The notes beneath the pieces were generated by a model. The model was given only the letters and a program-made list of their open reading frames with translations. It did not search any database and was not told the DNA's origin. Below, one piece after another: positions 1 through 10,936 of a stretch of DNA of 64,000 bases. Position 1 is the first letter of the stretch, and each line of letters begins with the position of its first letter. Location: the NCBI RefSeq assembly GCF_006094435.1, contig NZ_CP034783.1, positions 4,987,001 to 5,051,000 on the forward strand, given 5' to 3'. Origin of the DNA: Pseudomonas sp. MPC6. GTDB lineage: Bacteria; Pseudomonadota; Gammaproteobacteria; Pseudomonadales; Pseudomonadaceae. Both the position numbers and the translations under genes were made by a program.

Positions 1-338
1 GCGTTGCTGTGGGCCAGTTCATCCACCAGCGCCAGTTTCGGCCGGGCCGCGAGCAAGCCGTCGAGGTCCATTTCTTCGAGCATTACCCCACGGTATTCCG
101 AGCGCACCAGAGGTTGCTGCGGCAAGCTGCCGAGCAGTGCCTCGGTTTCGGCGCGGCCATGGGTCTCGACCACCCCGGCGATGACTTTGACCCCCTGACG
201 CAATTGGCTGTGGGCTGCCTGCAACATGGCGTAGGTCTTGCCGACACCGGGCGCGGCGCCGAGAAAAACCTTGAGCCGGCCACGGCCATCCCGGGGCAGG
301 TCTGCTAACAGCGCGTCGGCGCGGCCGGAGTTGCTCAT
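1..338 (-). CDS. kdpD: KdpD sensor histidine kinase, N-terminal part (runs off the window)
   Basis: The ATG at 338 opens a reading frame that leaves the left edge after 112 codons. The peptide starts MSNSGRADALLADL and carries a Walker A motif GAAPGVGKTYAM at about residues 28-39 and LVDELAHSN near residue 104, the signature of the KdpD cytoplasmic N-terminal domain. In the family this domain precedes a Usp domain, four membrane helices and a histidine kinase core, all outside the window here. KdpD senses low K+ or osmotic stress and phosphorylates KdpE, which switches on kdpFABC. It is the last visible gene of the kdp operon, separated from kdpC by 156 bases holding a REP pair. Function is known from the family; identity is clear from sequence and neighbours. 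Confidence 0.95.
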   Translation of the reverse strand, partial: MSNSGRADALLADLPRDGRGRLKVFLGAAPGVGKTYAMLQAAHSQLRQGVKVIAGVVETHGRAETEALLGSLPQQPLVRSEYRGVMLEEMDLDGLLAARPKLALVDELAHSN

Positions 339-390
339 GCTTGAAGCTCACTTTATTCAGAGATTAATGCAGTGGCTGTCAGGGCCTCTT

Positions 391-477
391 CGCGGGCAAG
401 CCCGCTCCCACAGGGGACAATGGTGGATACAAAATTTGTGACCACTATTGATCCCTGTGGGAGCGGGCTTGCCCGCG
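391..477. repeat. REP inverted pair (REPIN) between kdpC and kdpD
   Basis: Two 24-base arms, 391-414 and 454-477, are perfect inverted copies of a GTGGGAGCGGGCTTGCCCGC core. This is the arrangement of pseudomonad REPINs. It occupies most of the kdpC-kdpD gap and would form a strong hairpin in the operon mRNA. Confidence 0.85.
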
Positions 478-494
478 AATGCGCCACCACCGGT

Positions 495-1040
495 TTACAG
501 CTTATCCAGCGCCCTGTTCAGCGCCAACACATTCACCACCGGCGGCCCCACCAACGGCTGCTCGATGTGCGCCTCCAGCAACTGCTGCAGCGCAGTCACC
601 GGCAAATGGCGCGCCGCCGCCACTCGCGCCAGTTGATAGGCAATCGCCGCCGGTGGCAAGTGTGGATCAAGGCCGCTGCCAGAAGTGGTCAGCAGCGCCA
701 ACGGCACCGCGCCCTGGCCGGGCACCAACAGTTTATTGGCCTCATCGATCACCCGCGTGGCCAGGGCCGGGTTGCTCGGCGCGAGGTTGCTCGCGCTGCT
801 CGACACGGTGGCAAATGCACCGGCCGATGGCCGCGGATGGAACCAGGCGTCACCGGCGAAATCCTGGGCGATCAACGCCGAGCCACGGACCTTGCCGTCG
901 GCGTCACGAACCAGGCTGCCATTGGCCTGATCCGGGAACGCGACCTGGGTGACACCGGTGACGACCAAGGGGTAGGCGACGCCGGTGATCAGGGTCATCA
1001 GGACCAACAGGCTCAGGGCCGGACGTATCAGAGTGGACAT
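495..1040 (-). CDS. kdpC: KdpC subunit of the K+-transporting ATPase
   Basis: A 181-residue protein, the usual KdpC size. The start [15 protein letters not shown] at 1040 is preceded by GGAG six bases upstream; the longer reading frame reaching 1157 runs through a REP element and is not credible. One N-terminal membrane segment (about residues 8-28) is followed by a periplasmic domain with the family stretch [10 protein letters not shown] and [17 protein letters not shown]. KdpC is the single-span subunit that stabilises the KdpFABC complex and helps ATP binding by KdpB. It lies between kdpB and kdpD, but 155 bases with a REP pair separate it from kdpB, which is unusual for genes whose products work in equal amounts. 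Confidence 0.97.
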   Translation of the reverse strand: MSTLIRPALSLLVLMTLITGVAYPLVVTGVTQVAFPDQANGSLVRDADGKVRGSALIAQDFAGDAWFHPRPSAGAFATVSSSASNLAPSNPALATRVIDEANKLLVPGQGAVPLALLTTSGSGLDPHLPPAAIAYQLARVAAARHLPVTALQQLLEAHIEQPLVGPPVVNVLALNRALDKL

Positions 1041-1065
1041 TTCAAACTCCTCGAATTTATGGATA

Positions 1066-1188
1066 CCCCCTGTAGGAGCGAGCTTGCTCGCGAAGAACCA
1101 GAGGGTGCCGCGTTCATCCAGACAGTACGCGTTATCGTTAACGCCCATCGCGAGCAATCGAGCGTCGACCGGCTGCTCCTACAGGGGG
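1066..1188. repeat. REP inverted pair, one arm degenerate, between kdpB and kdpC
   Basis: Left arm 1069-1095 reads TGTAGGAGCGAGCTTGCTCG plus CGAA. The right arm (1147-1188) keeps TCGCGAGCAA and GCTCCTACAGG but is interrupted by extra bases around 1157-1172. It belongs to the TGTAGGAGC type also seen at 45143-45242. Confidence 0.75.
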
Positions 1189-1195
1189 TGTTCGG

Positions 1196-3265
<2,070 letters not shown>

Positions 3266-3287
3266 CCTGCTCCTAAAATAAAGAGGC

Positions 3288-4982
3288 TCAGAAGCCCATG
3301 CTCAGATGTTCGGCAATCGGGCCCAGCGCCAGGGTCGGCAAGAAGGTCAAACCGCCCACCAGCAAAATGGTCACGGTCAGCAAGGTCACAAACAGCGGGC
3401 CATGGGTCGGGAAGCTGTTCTGGCCGATCGGCGCGGTCTTCTTCATCGCCAGGCTGCCGGCCAGGGCCAGTACCGGCAGGATGTAACCGAAGCGACCGAT
3501 CAACATGCCCAGGCCCAGCATCAGGTTGTGAAACGCCGTGTTGGCGCCGAAGCCACCAAACCCCGAACCGTTGTTGGCACTGGCCGAGGTGTAGGCGTAC
3601 AGCAGCTGACTGAAACCATGGGCGCCGGGATTGCTCACCGCCGCGACAGGGCCGGGCAGACTGGCGGCAATGGCGCCGAGCACCAGCACACCGACCGGCA
3701 TCACCAGCAAGGTCACCACCAGCAGCTGCACCTCCCTGGCCTGCAGTTTCTTGCCCAAATATTCAGGCGTGCGACCAATCATCAGCCCGGCGAGGAACAC
3801 CGCGATCAACACGTTGAGCAACATGCCGTACAGCCCGGCGCCGACGCCGCCGAAGATCACTTCGCCAACCATCATGTTCACCAGCGCCACCATGCCGCTC
3901 AGCGGGTTGAGGCTGTCGTGCATGCCGTTGACCGATCCGTTGGACGCCGCGGTAGTCGTCACCGACCACAGCACGGTGGCAGTGGTGCCGAACCGCGCTT
4001 CCTTGCCTTCCAGCGGTGCGGTCTGTTCGACGGCGACGTTGTCCAGGGTCGGGTTCGGTTGGTACTCGGCCCACAGCGAAGTCGCGCCGCCGATCAGGAA
4101 CAGCGCCAGCATGCAGGCGATGATCGCGCGGCTCTGACGCAGGTCTTTCACGTAGTGGCCGAAGGTGAACACCAGCGCGGCCGGTATCAGGATGATCGAC
4201 GCCATTTCGAACAGGTTGCTCCAGGCCGTCGGGTTCTCGAACGGGTGCGCCGAGTTGACGCCAAAGAAGCCACCACCGTTGGTGCCCAGTTGCTTGATCG
4301 CAATCTGGCTGGCGGCCGGGCCGAGCGGGATCACCTGATCAACGCCCTGCATCGTTACGGCATTCACATACTGCGCGAGGGTTTGCGGCACGCCCTGCCA
4401 GACCAGATACAGCGCCAGCAGCAGGCACAGCGGCAGCAGGCCATAGAGGGTGGCGCGGGTCATGTCGACCCAGAAGTTGCCCAGGGTGGCCGTCGACTTG
4501 CGACCGATACCGCGACACAGCGCTACCAATACCGCCAGGCCGGTAGCGGCGCTGACGAAGTTCTGCACGGTGAGGCCGGCCATCTGGCTCAGGTAACTGA
4601 GGGACGCTTCACCGCTGTAGGCCTGCCAGTTGGTGTTGGTCGTGAAACTGATGGCGGTATTGAATGCCAGGGTCCATTCCTGACCCGGCAAGTGCTGCGG
4701 GTTGAGCGGCAAATAGTCCTGGAATAACAGGATCGTGAACAACAGCAAGAAGCCCGCGAGGTTGAAGGCGAGCAAGGCCAGGGCGTATCGCTGCCAGCTC
4801 TGTTCGACCTGCGGATCGACGCCGGCCACTTTGTAACACCCGCGCTCGACCGGTCCGAGGATCGGGGTCAGCCAGGTGCGCTGCCCCTCCATGACCTTGT
4901 AAAAGAACCGCCCGAGAAACGGCGCCGGGATCAGCACCACGGCCAGGAAGGCGAGGATCAGCCAATAGTCGTAACTGTGCAT
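3288..4982 (-). CDS. kdpA: KdpA, K+-binding and translocating subunit
   Basis: 564 residues with about ten membrane segments. The start [12 protein letters not shown] at 4982 follows AGGAGCGATC, a good ribosome binding site; the open frame extends upstream to 5132 but would overlap kdpF. Selectivity-filter-type loops of the channel-like family are recognisable, for example [11 protein letters not shown] (with Gly), TNGGGFFG and NNGSGF. KdpA is related to the KtrB/TrkH channel fold and selects K+ for the Kdp pump. It follows kdpF closely (8 bases) and precedes kdpB. Confidence 0.98.
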   Translation of the reverse strand: MHSYDYWLILAFLAVVLIPAPFLGRFFYKVMEGQRTWLTPILGPVERGCYKVAGVDPQVEQSWQRYALALLAFNLAGFLLLFTILLFQDYLPLNPQHLPGQEWTLAFNTAISFTTNTNWQAYSGEASLSYLSQMAGLTVQNFVSAATGLAVLVALCRGIGRKSTATLGNFWVDMTRATLYGLLPLCLLLALYLVWQGVPQTLAQYVNAVTMQGVDQVIPLGPAASQIAIKQLGTNGGGFFGVNSAHPFENPTAWSNLFEMASIILIPAALVFTFGHYVKDLRQSRAIIACMLALFLIGGATSLWAEYQPNPTLDNVAVEQTAPLEGKEARFGTTATVLWSVTTTAASNGSVNGMHDSLNPLSGMVALVNMMVGEVIFGGVGAGLYGMLLNVLIAVFLAGLMIGRTPEYLGKKLQAREVQLLVVTLLVMPVGVLVLGAIAASLPGPVAAVSNPGAHGFSQLLYAYTSASANNGSGFGGFGANTAFHNLMLGLGMLIGRFGYILPVLALAGSLAMKKTAPIGQNSFPTHGPLFVTLLTVTILLVGGLTFLPTLALGPIAEHLSMGF

Positions 4983-4990
4983 GATCGCTC

Positions 4991-5080
4991 CTAGTTCCGG
5001 TCTGCGCGCAACAGCGCAACCAACAGATAAATGAACAGTCCCACTGCCAGCAGCAGTGACACTCCGTCCAGAACACTCAT
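4991..5080 (-). CDS. kdpF: KdpF small membrane subunit
   Basis: A 29-codon ORF, too short for most gene finders, begins with ATG at 5080 and ends with TAG at 4991. The peptide MSVLDGVSLLLAVGLFIYLL is one hydrophobic span followed by a short basic tail (LRADRN). Its position, directly before kdpA, and its size match KdpF, which in E. coli stabilises the KdpABC complex. The upstream bases GGAGAATTTCC supply a ribosome binding site. Confidence 0.92.
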   Translation of the reverse strand: MSVLDGVSLLLAVGLFIYLLVALLRADRN

Positions 5081-5171
5081 GGAAATTCTCCGTGTTACGG
5101 CGTATTGCCGCGTGTGCAGTCATTGTCGGCAAGGAGGCTGTAAAGGAACGAGATCGAGGGGGATGGCGGGG

Positions 5172-5189
5172 TATAAAGAAAGCGTAAAG
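5172..5189 (-). promoter_or_regulatory. Candidate KdpE-binding box upstream of kdpF
   Basis: On the minus strand, about 92-109 bases before the kdpF start, the sequence reads CTTTACGCTTTCTTTATA: two T-rich half sites (TTTACG and TTTATA) in direct repeat. This resembles the TTTATA/TTTACA pattern I recall for the E. coli kdp promoter. It is a motif match by eye only; the 5081-5342 gap must also hold the divergent rfbC promoter. Confidence 0.35.
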
Positions 5190-5342
5190 AGTGGGGTTAC
5201 GCCGGGGTTACAGGGGTGCTCGGGGTGGCGCTCGCTTCGACTGACGCGCCACGCGCGACGGGTTACCGCATCGGCTACTCGCATCAGCGCACGCTTTGAG
5301 CAAGAATGTCGGCCATTGCTGACTACTGCCGGAATACTGCCC

Positions 5343-5888
5343 ATGAATGTAATCGCCACCGATTTGCCCGGTGTTCTGATCATCGAACCGAAAGTTTTTG
5401 GGGATGAGCGAGGTTTCTTTTACGAGAGCTTCAACGCCAAGGCTTTTGAAGATGCCACAGGCCTGCACGCTCAATTCGTTCAGGACAATCATTCGCGCTC
5501 GCAAAAAGGCGTATTGCGTGGACTGCATTACCAACTGGAAAACACCCAGGGCAAACTGGTGCGCGTGACGGCCGGTGAAGTACTCGATGTAGCCGTGGAC
5601 ATTCGCCGCAGCTCACCGCACTTCGGCAAATGGGTCGCGGTGCGCCTGTCCGCCGAAAACCATCGCCAGCTCTGGGTCCCGGAAGGTTTCGCCCACGGTT
5701 TTGTGGTGTTGAGCGATTTCGCCGAGTTTCTCTACAAGACCACCGACTACTACACGCCCTCTGCCGAGCGCAGCATCCGCTGGGACGATCCGGACCTGGC
5801 CATTGACTGGCAACTGGACGAAGCACCGCAACTGTCCGCAAAGGATCAGGCGGCGAAGTTCTTCAAGGACGCCGAGGTTTTTGCCTGA
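5343..5888 (+). CDS. rfbC: dTDP-4-dehydrorhamnose 3,5-epimerase
   Basis: 181 residues, the normal RmlC length. ATG at 5343 (MNVIATDLPGVLIIEPKVFGD) is preceded by GGAATACTGCCC; the frame is open back to 5031 but the homologous N-terminus starts here. The cupin core shows FVQDNHSRS, RGLHYQ with the catalytic-type His62, and WVPEGFAHGF. It converts dTDP-4-keto-6-deoxy-glucose to the L-lyxo keto sugar, third step of dTDP-L-rhamnose synthesis in the cytosol. It is first of a plus-strand set rfbC-rfbB-rfbA-rfbD and diverges from kdpF across 262 bases. Confidence 0.96.
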   Translation: MNVIATDLPGVLIIEPKVFGDERGFFYESFNAKAFEDATGLHAQFVQDNHSRSQKGVLRGLHYQLENTQGKLVRVTAGEVLDVAVDIRRSSPHFGKWVAVRLSAENHRQLWVPEGFAHGFVVLSDFAEFLYKTTDYYTPSAERSIRWDDPDLAIDWQLDEAPQLSAKDQAAKFFKDAEVFA

Positions 5889-5977
5889 CCGTGAGCGATC
5901 ACAGCCGTTGCATCACCCCGTTCTGCCGACAAGCTACATCCATTCGCGCTATCGACTTCTGAAAAAGGCAGGCCAAC

Positions 5978-7060
5978 ATGCGTATCCTCATTACCGGCGG
6001 TGCAGGCTTCATTGGCTCCGCCCTGATTCGCGAGCTGATTCGGCACACCGAGCATGAAGTGCTCAATCTGGACAAGCTGACCTACGCCGGCAATCTTGAA
6101 TCGCTGACCAGCATTGCCCATGACACTCGCTACGAGTTCGTTCAAGCCGATATCGTCGATCAGGTGACCGTCAGCGCGGTGCTGACACGTTTCCAACCGC
6201 ACGCGATCATGCACCTGGCAGCGGAATCCCACGTCGATCGTTCCATCGACGGACCTTCGGATTTCATCCAGACCAACATCGTCGGCACCTACAGCCTGCT
6301 GGAAGCCGCTCGTGCCTATTGGCACACCCTCGCCGAGCCGGAAAAAAGCGCCTTTCGCTTTCATCACATTTCCACCGACGAGGTCTACGGCGACCTGAGC
6401 GGCACTGATGATCTGTTTACGGAAACGACGCCCTACGCCCCGAGTTCGCCCTACTCCGCCAGCAAAGCGGCCTCCGACCACCTGGTCCGTGCCTGGCAGC
6501 GCACCTATGGCCTGCCGGTGTTGCTGACAAACTGCTCGAATAATTACGGACCGTTCCACTTCCCCGAAAAACTGATTCCGTTGGTGATCCTCAATGCCCT
6601 GGCCGGCAAACCGCTACCGGTGTACGGCGATGGCCTGCAAGTTCGCGACTGGCTGTTCGTTGAAGATCACGCCCGGGCGTTGCTCAAAGTCGTGACCACG
6701 GGCATTGTCGGCGAGACCTACAACATCGGTGGGCACAACGAGCAGAAGAATATCGATGTGGTGCGAAGTCTCTGCGCCCTGCTCGACGAGCTGGCACCGC
6801 ACAAGCCTGAAGGTGTCGAGCACTATGCCGACCTGATCACCTTCGTCCAGGATCGTCCTGGCCATGACCTGCGCTACGCGATCGATGCCGGCAAGATCGA
6901 ACACGAGCTGGGCTGGGTGCCCCGGGAAACATTCGAAACCGGCTTGCGCAAGACGGTGCAGTGGTACTTGAACAACCTGGAATGGTGCCGTCGGGTTCAG
7001 GACGGCAGCTACCAGGGTGAACGCCTTGGCGCCATCAATTCCCGGGAGCTGCTCGCATGA
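5978..7060 (+). CDS. rfbB: dTDP-glucose 4,6-dehydratase
   Basis: 360 residues. The N-terminus [17 protein letters not shown] has the Rossmann glycine motif at residues 7-13, STDEVYGDL (132-140) and the catalytic YxxxK at Tyr159/Lys163. This is an extended short-chain dehydrogenase of the RmlB family. It makes dTDP-4-keto-6-deoxy-D-glucose, second step of the L-rhamnose pathway. An 89-base gap separates it from rfbC, and its last codons overlap rfbA by an ATGA, so the two are translationally coupled. Confidence 0.97.
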   Translation: MRILITGGAGFIGSALIRELIRHTEHEVLNLDKLTYAGNLESLTSIAHDTRYEFVQADIVDQVTVSAVLTRFQPHAIMHLAAESHVDRSIDGPSDFIQTNIVGTYSLLEAARAYWHTLAEPEKSAFRFHHISTDEVYGDLSGTDDLFTETTPYAPSSPYSASKAASDHLVRAWQRTYGLPVLLTNCSNNYGPFHFPEKLIPLVILNALAGKPLPVYGDGLQVRDWLFVEDHARALLKVVTTGIVGETYNIGGHNEQKNIDVVRSLCALLDELAPHKPEGVEHYADLITFVQDRPGHDLRYAIDAGKIEHELGWVPRETFETGLRKTVQWYLNNLEWCRRVQDGSYQGERLGAINSRELLA

Positions 7061-7932
7061 TCAAAGGTATCGTTTTGGCGGGTGGCTCGGGCACACGCCT
7101 GCATCCGATCACGCTCGGAGTGTCCAAACAGCTGTTGCCGGTCTACGACAAACCGATGATCTATTACCCGATATCGGTCCTGATGCTGGCCGGCATCAAA
7201 GAAATCCTAGTGATCTCTACACCACAGGACCTGCCTCAGTACCGCAATCTGCTGGGGGATGGCAGTCAGTTCGGGGTCAGTTTCCACTATGCCGAACAAC
7301 CGTCTCCGGATGGACTGGCCCAGGCGCTACTGATTGGCGAAGCGTTCATTGGCAATGATGCGGTGTGCCTGATCCTCGGCGACAACATTTTCCATGGCCA
7401 GCACTTCAGCGAGCAGTTGCAAAACGCGATAACACGCTGTTCTGGCGCGACCATATTCGGCTATTGGGTCAAAGACCCGGAACGTTTCGGGGTGATTGAT
7501 TTCGACAGCCAGGGCCGTGCCTTGTCGATCGAAGAAAAGCCGAAAGTACCGAAATCCAGCTATGCCGTCACCGGCCTGTACTTCTACGACAACGATGTAG
7601 TCGAGATCGCCAAGTCGATAAAGCCTTCGCCTCGCGGCGAACTGGAGATCACCGACGTCAACAATGTGTATCTCAAACGCGGCGACCTGCAAGTCGAGCG
7701 TTTCGGACGCGGTTTCGCCTGGCTCGATACCGGCACCCACGACAGCTTGCTCGAAGCGTCTCAGTACGTGCAGACCATCGAACATCGACAAGGCTTGAAA
7801 GTCGCCTGCCTCGAAGAGATCGCTTATGAGAATGGCTGGATCAACCGCGAACAGCTGCTGGAGCGCGCCCACTACTTCGGCAAGACGGGATATGGTCAGT
7901 ACCTGCTCAAGCTGGCCGGGGAAACACAATGA
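7057..7932 (+). CDS. rfbA: Glucose-1-phosphate thymidylyltransferase
   Basis: 291 residues, full length. The nucleotidyltransferase signature [11 protein letters not shown] is at residues 9-19, followed by [16 protein letters not shown] (23-38) and ILGDNIFHG. It joins dTTP and glucose-1-phosphate to give dTDP-glucose, first step of the rhamnose branch, and the family is feedback-inhibited by dTDP-L-rhamnose. The ATG lies in the rfbB stop (ATGA at 7057-7060). Its own stop overlaps the start of a 25-codon ORF that leads to rfbD. Confidence 0.97.
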   Translation: MIKGIVLAGGSGTRLHPITLGVSKQLLPVYDKPMIYYPISVLMLAGIKEILVISTPQDLPQYRNLLGDGSQFGVSFHYAEQPSPDGLAQALLIGEAFIGNDAVCLILGDNIFHGQHFSEQLQNAITRCSGATIFGYWVKDPERFGVIDFDSQGRALSIEEKPKVPKSSYAVTGLYFYDNDVVEIAKSIKPSPRGELEITDVNNVYLKRGDLQVERFGRGFAWLDTGTHDSLLEASQYVQTIEHRQGLKVACLEEIAYENGWINREQLLERAHYFGKTGYGQYLLKLAGETQ

Positions 7933-8006
7933 ATGCGTTTGAAACCAACCTGCGCGGTGCAGCTGTCGCCGGTAAAAGCTTGCAAGAGGCTGATCCGCTT
8001 CTATGA
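7929..8006 (+). CDS. 25-codon ORF coupled between rfbA and rfbD, function unknown
   Basis: An ATG at 7929 overlaps the rfbA stop (ATGA) and the frame runs 25 codons to a TGA at 8004-8006, which itself overlaps the rfbD ATG at 8003 (ATGA again). The peptide is [20 protein letters not shown] followed by ADPLL. No membrane segment and no motif are visible. It could be a coupling peptide that carries ribosomes from rfbA to rfbD, a remnant of a longer gene, or chance. No homologue is recognised. Confidence 0.35.
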   Translation: MNAFETNLRGAAVAGKSLQEADPLL

Positions 8007-8872
8007 GAATTCTCATCAGCGGCCAGCATGGCCAGGTCTCACGCGAACTGCAGCGTCGACTGGGGAGTATCGGCGAGTTGATTGTGCTGGGTCGTGATCA
8101 GCTCGATCTGGCGCAGCCCGATCAGATTCGCCATCAGGTACAGCATGTGCGTCCCGATCTGATCATCAACGCGGCGGCCTATACAGCGGTCGATCTGGCC
8201 GAAAGCGAGCCAGAAACAGCCTTTGCCGTTAACGCGGTGGCACCCGGCATTTTAGCGGAAGAAGCGCTGAAGCTCGGCATCCCGCTGATTCACTACTCCA
8301 CTGATTATGTATTCGACGGCACAAAGATTAGACCTTACAACGAAAGCGACACTGCGAATCCGCTCGGGGTTTACGGCCAGAGCAAGCTGGCGGGCGAACG
8401 GGCGATCACCGAGGTGCAAGGCCAACATCTCATCCTGCGCACCAGTTGGATCTATTCAACCCATGGCCGTAATTTTCTGCTGACGATGCAACGCCTGCTG
8501 CAAGAACGTCCGGAGGTACGCGTTGTCGCCGATCAGATCGGGGCGCCTACCTGGGCGGGCACAATCGCCAACAGCACCCTTTCCCTGATCAAACGCTGGC
8601 AGGCGGGTGACGTTGCTGCCTGGGGCACTTATCATCTGACCGCTCAGGGTCAAACCTCCTGGTTTGGCTTCGCCCAGGCCATCGGCGAAGCATTACGGCA
8701 ACAGGGGAAGCCCTGTGCAACCCTGTTGCCCATTCCCTCCAGCGATTATCCGACGCCAGCAGCCCGGCCGCTTAACTCATGCCTGGATTGCAGGCGCCTA
8801 CAACTGGATTGGGGCGTCAGGCAACCCGACTGGCAAACTGCGCTGCGCGAGTGTCTTGCCGAGCAAGGCTAA
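8003..8872 (+). CDS. rfbD: dTDP-4-dehydrorhamnose reductase
   Basis: 289 residues. The N-terminal [16 protein letters not shown] is the RmlD nucleotide-binding turn; STDYVFDG (99-106) and the YxxxK pair Tyr124/Lys128 (YGQSK) are in place. It reduces the 4-keto group with NAD(P)H to finish dTDP-L-rhamnose. It is the last gene of the rfb set; no clear intrinsic terminator follows. Order C-B-A-D differs from the rmlBDAC order of P. aeruginosa. Confidence 0.96.
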   Translation: MRILISGQHGQVSRELQRRLGSIGELIVLGRDQLDLAQPDQIRHQVQHVRPDLIINAAAYTAVDLAESEPETAFAVNAVAPGILAEEALKLGIPLIHYSTDYVFDGTKIRPYNESDTANPLGVYGQSKLAGERAITEVQGQHLILRTSWIYSTHGRNFLLTMQRLLQERPEVRVVADQIGAPTWAGTIANSTLSLIKRWQAGDVAAWGTYHLTAQGQTSWFGFAQAIGEALRQQGKPCATLLPIPSSDYPTPAARPLNSCLDCRRLQLDWGVRQPDWQTALRECLAEQG

Positions 8873-9080
8873 CCAGGTTTTTGCCAGGCGTCGGCGGATG
8901 CGATGTTAACGAGCCTTACACCATTGCCATCCAGGAGCAGCATGCGGCAACTACAAGGATGTGCGGCGTGCACGGCAGATCAGGCATAGAATGGAACCAC
9001 TGCGAAAATAAATCGCTCAAAGTGGTATGCACGATCGATTGGCGAAACCCGCCAACCGGCCTGCCCTCAAGGAGAGCCCT

Positions 9081-9248
9081 ATGCCCTGGTATGCCTGGTT
9101 GATTCTGGTCGTTGCAATCGGCTCGATCGTTGGCGGTTTGATGATGCTGCGCGACACCGCCAACAAGGTCGAGCTGACCGAAGAGCAACGCAAACGCGTC
9201 GCTGAACGCAACGCGCAAGCGGATGCCAAGGATGCGCAGGACCGCTAG
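9081..9248 (+). CDS. Small membrane-anchored protein, DUF2897-like
   Basis: 55 residues starting MPWYAWLILVVAIGSIVGGL, with AAGGAGA 7 bases upstream of the ATG at 9081. One N-terminal membrane span (about 4-22) is followed by a charged, probably helical tail (TEEQRKRVAERNAQADAKDA). From memory this matches a small pseudomonad family annotated DUF2897; the function is unknown. It stands alone 208 bases after rfbD and converges on the DUF1989 gene, with a REP pair between them. Confidence 0.8.
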   Translation: MPWYAWLILVVAIGSIVGGLMMLRDTANKVELTEEQRKRVAERNAQADAKDAQDR

Positions 9249-9259
9249 ATAGATTGCAA

Positions 9260-9357
9260 AGATCAAAAGATCAAAAGATCGAAGCCTGCGGCAGCTCCTA
9301 CGGGGGAATATGTGTTTCCCTGCAGGAGCTGCCGCAGGCTGCGATCCTTTCGATCTT
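9260..9357. repeat. REP inverted pair, GATCGCAGCCTGCGGCAG type
   Basis: Left arm about 9277-9304 (AAGATCGAAGCCTGCGGCAG, then CTCCTACGGG) and right arm about 9318-9350 are inverted copies with few mismatches. The left side also has a short direct duplication of GATCAAAA (9261-9278). The pair sits between two convergent genes, where it may act as a bidirectional terminator. Confidence 0.8.
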
Positions 9358-9369
9358 GCCATGGTCCGC

Positions 9370-10221
9370 TTACTTCTCCCAATCTGCCTTGGCAATGTGC
9401 AAGCCATGCAACCCCTTGTACGCCGCGCGCTCCGGCTGGCTCCAGCCCGCCAGCAGCGAATCCTGCAACTGATAGATTTCCACCCCGAGCGGTCGACACA
9501 CGCTCAGCGGATCCTGCGCATCCGGCCCCCACATGGCCAGCGAAAGATCGCCGCCCGGACAGGTTGACAGCGCACACAGCAGATCGATTTCGGCAAAGAA
9601 CTCCAGGTAGTCGCCCTTCTGTGCCGGACAGGCTTTCATGAAGTACATGTCGTCGTGGTTCAGGCCGGTGCACTGGAAAATATTCAACACGTCATGCACG
9701 TCGAACTCGGTCAAGCCATGGGGTAACACCGCACGCGTCAGGTTCGAATGACAGTGGTGATGGAAGTCTTCGCCGGTGAGCATTTTGTTCACATAGGGAT
9801 CGCAACGCGTGCCGAGCAAATCGTGCAAGCGACCACCGTGCTCGTCGATACCGTAACCGGCCAGGCTGTCATCGGTGATGGTCACCAGGGGCCGTAAAAA
9901 CGGCAGGTTCGACCAGAGCCGGTCATGGGTACTGACATGCGCGCCTTGCAGCTGTCGGGTCCGGGCCGCCCACAAGCGTTCACGCGGGTCGTCGGCATTC
10001 CACACATTGAAATCCCCGACTTGCGGGCCAACTGGCGTCGTGACCCGGAACACGTGTCCAGCCGGTACCTTCCACACGCGACCGGTGCGGATCGGCACTT
10101 CAAAGGCTTCAATCAGCGTGCGCCCATCCCTGGTGTCACGAATCCGTTCGTAAAACGCTGTGTCCACCTGCAAGGCTGAACCTTTGCTGACTTGGTAGGC
10201 CGCCGGATAGTCTTTGTACAT
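9370..10221 (-). CDS. DUF1989 (urea carboxylase-associated) family protein
   Basis: 283 residues. The body (GRVWKVPAGHVFRVTTPVGPQ, VGDFNVWNADDPRER, DPYVNKMLTG, FHHHCHSNLTRAV, HDVLNIFQCTG, ALSTCPGGD) matches the DUF1989 family, whose members often sit near urea carboxylase genes. The His- and Cys-rich stretches suggest metal binding; that is inference. No urea carboxylase or urea transporter lies nearby, so here it is a stand-alone member. ATG at 10221 follows AGGACGC. It diverges from a TetR gene across 157 bases, so that regulator is the obvious candidate to control it. The substrate is unknown. Confidence 0.8.
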   Translation of the reverse strand: MYKDYPAAYQVSKGSALQVDTAFYERIRDTRDGRTLIEAFEVPIRTGRVWKVPAGHVFRVTTPVGPQVGDFNVWNADDPRERLWAARTRQLQGAHVSTHDRLWSNLPFLRPLVTITDDSLAGYGIDEHGGRLHDLLGTRCDPYVNKMLTGEDFHHHCHSNLTRAVLPHGLTEFDVHDVLNIFQCTGLNHDDMYFMKACPAQKGDYLEFFAEIDLLCALSTCPGGDLSLAMWGPDAQDPLSVCRPLGVEIYQLQDSLLAGWSQPERAAYKGLHGLHIAKADWEK

Positions 10222-10327
10222 GGCATGCGTCCTCGATTAAAAGAAATCACTATTCGTGCCAGCTCAATCGATATAGCAAAGACCAAGTTGGACGCATCTG
10301 CATGCTTTTTAGCAATAAAAGTACAGT

Positions 10328-10358
10328 CACCATCCAATTTTCATTGGTTAAGATGGTG
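10328..10358. promoter_or_regulatory. Candidate TetR operator (inverted repeat)
   Basis: Outer arms CACCATC (10328-10334) and GATGGTG (10352-10358) are perfect inverted copies, and an inner pair CCAAT/ATTGG (10334-10338, 10343-10347) lies between them. The 31-base element ends 20 bases before the TetR start, a usual place for an autoregulatory operator. It was recognised by eye only. Confidence 0.4.
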
Positions 10359-10378
10359 CATTGTTGCGGAGATTCGAA

Positions 10379-10936
10379 ATGCGTTACTCGCAGGACCATA
10401 AAGCTCAGACCCACCAACGCATCATCAAGGAAGCATCAGCGCGGTTTCGTCGCGATGGTATTGGTGCGACCGGCTTGCAGCCGCTGATGAAAGCGCTGGG
10501 TTTGACTCACGGCGGCTTCTACTCGCATTTCAAGTCCAAGGACGAACTGGTAGAAAAAGCCCTGCAAGCAGCGGGAGATCAGGTAGACGTTATATGCGCC
10601 GAACTGTTTGCCCAGGATCAACCGCTGGAAACATTCATTGATACCTATTTGTCTGAATGGCACCAGACTTCACCGGATGAAGGTTGTCCGCTTCCGACCA
10701 TGTCGTCGGAACTCGGTCTGCGCGGACAACCAAGCCCGACCTCTGACGCAGTGCTCAATGCACGGCTCGACCAGGTGCAAGCCGCGCTCGAAAGCGAGGA
10801 CGCCGCCGAACGCGCCATCGTCATCATGTCGACCCTGGTCGGCGCGCTGCTGCTATCGCGCAGTGTCGAAAATCCGCAGTTTGCCCAGCGGATTCTCGAC
10901 ATCACCCGTGTCTATCTCAAACGAACCGGGGATTAA
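10379..10936 (+). CDS. TetR/AcrR-family transcriptional regulator
   Basis: 185 residues. The start MRYSQDHKAQTHQRI at 10379 follows CGGAGATTCGAA. The N-terminal helix-turn-helix is typical (RIIKEASARFRRDGIGATGL, then MKALGLTHGGFYSHFKSKDELV, about residues 14-55). The C-terminal half resembles TetR ligand domains with an unusual Cys (DEGCPLP). It probably represses itself and the divergent DUF1989 gene through the inverted repeat just upstream. Its stop codon overlaps that of the convergent fabF-like gene by four bases. Confidence 0.88.
   Translation: MRYSQDHKAQTHQRIIKEASARFRRDGIGATGLQPLMKALGLTHGGFYSHFKSKDELVEKALQAAGDQVDVICAELFAQDQPLETFIDTYLSEWHQTSPDEGCPLPTMSSELGLRGQPSPTSDAVLNARLDQVQAALESEDAAERAIVIMSTLVGALLLSRSVENPQFAQRILDITRVYLKRTGD

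Noticed and set aside
5031..5342. Upstream extension of rfbC by 104 codons
   Set aside because: The extension crosses the kdpF-rfbC intergenic region and has no homology; the RmlC start is at 5343.
9260..9357. Repeats as a possible CRISPR array
   Set aside because: They are isolated inverted pairs scattered through the window, not regularly spaced direct repeats, and no cas gene is present.
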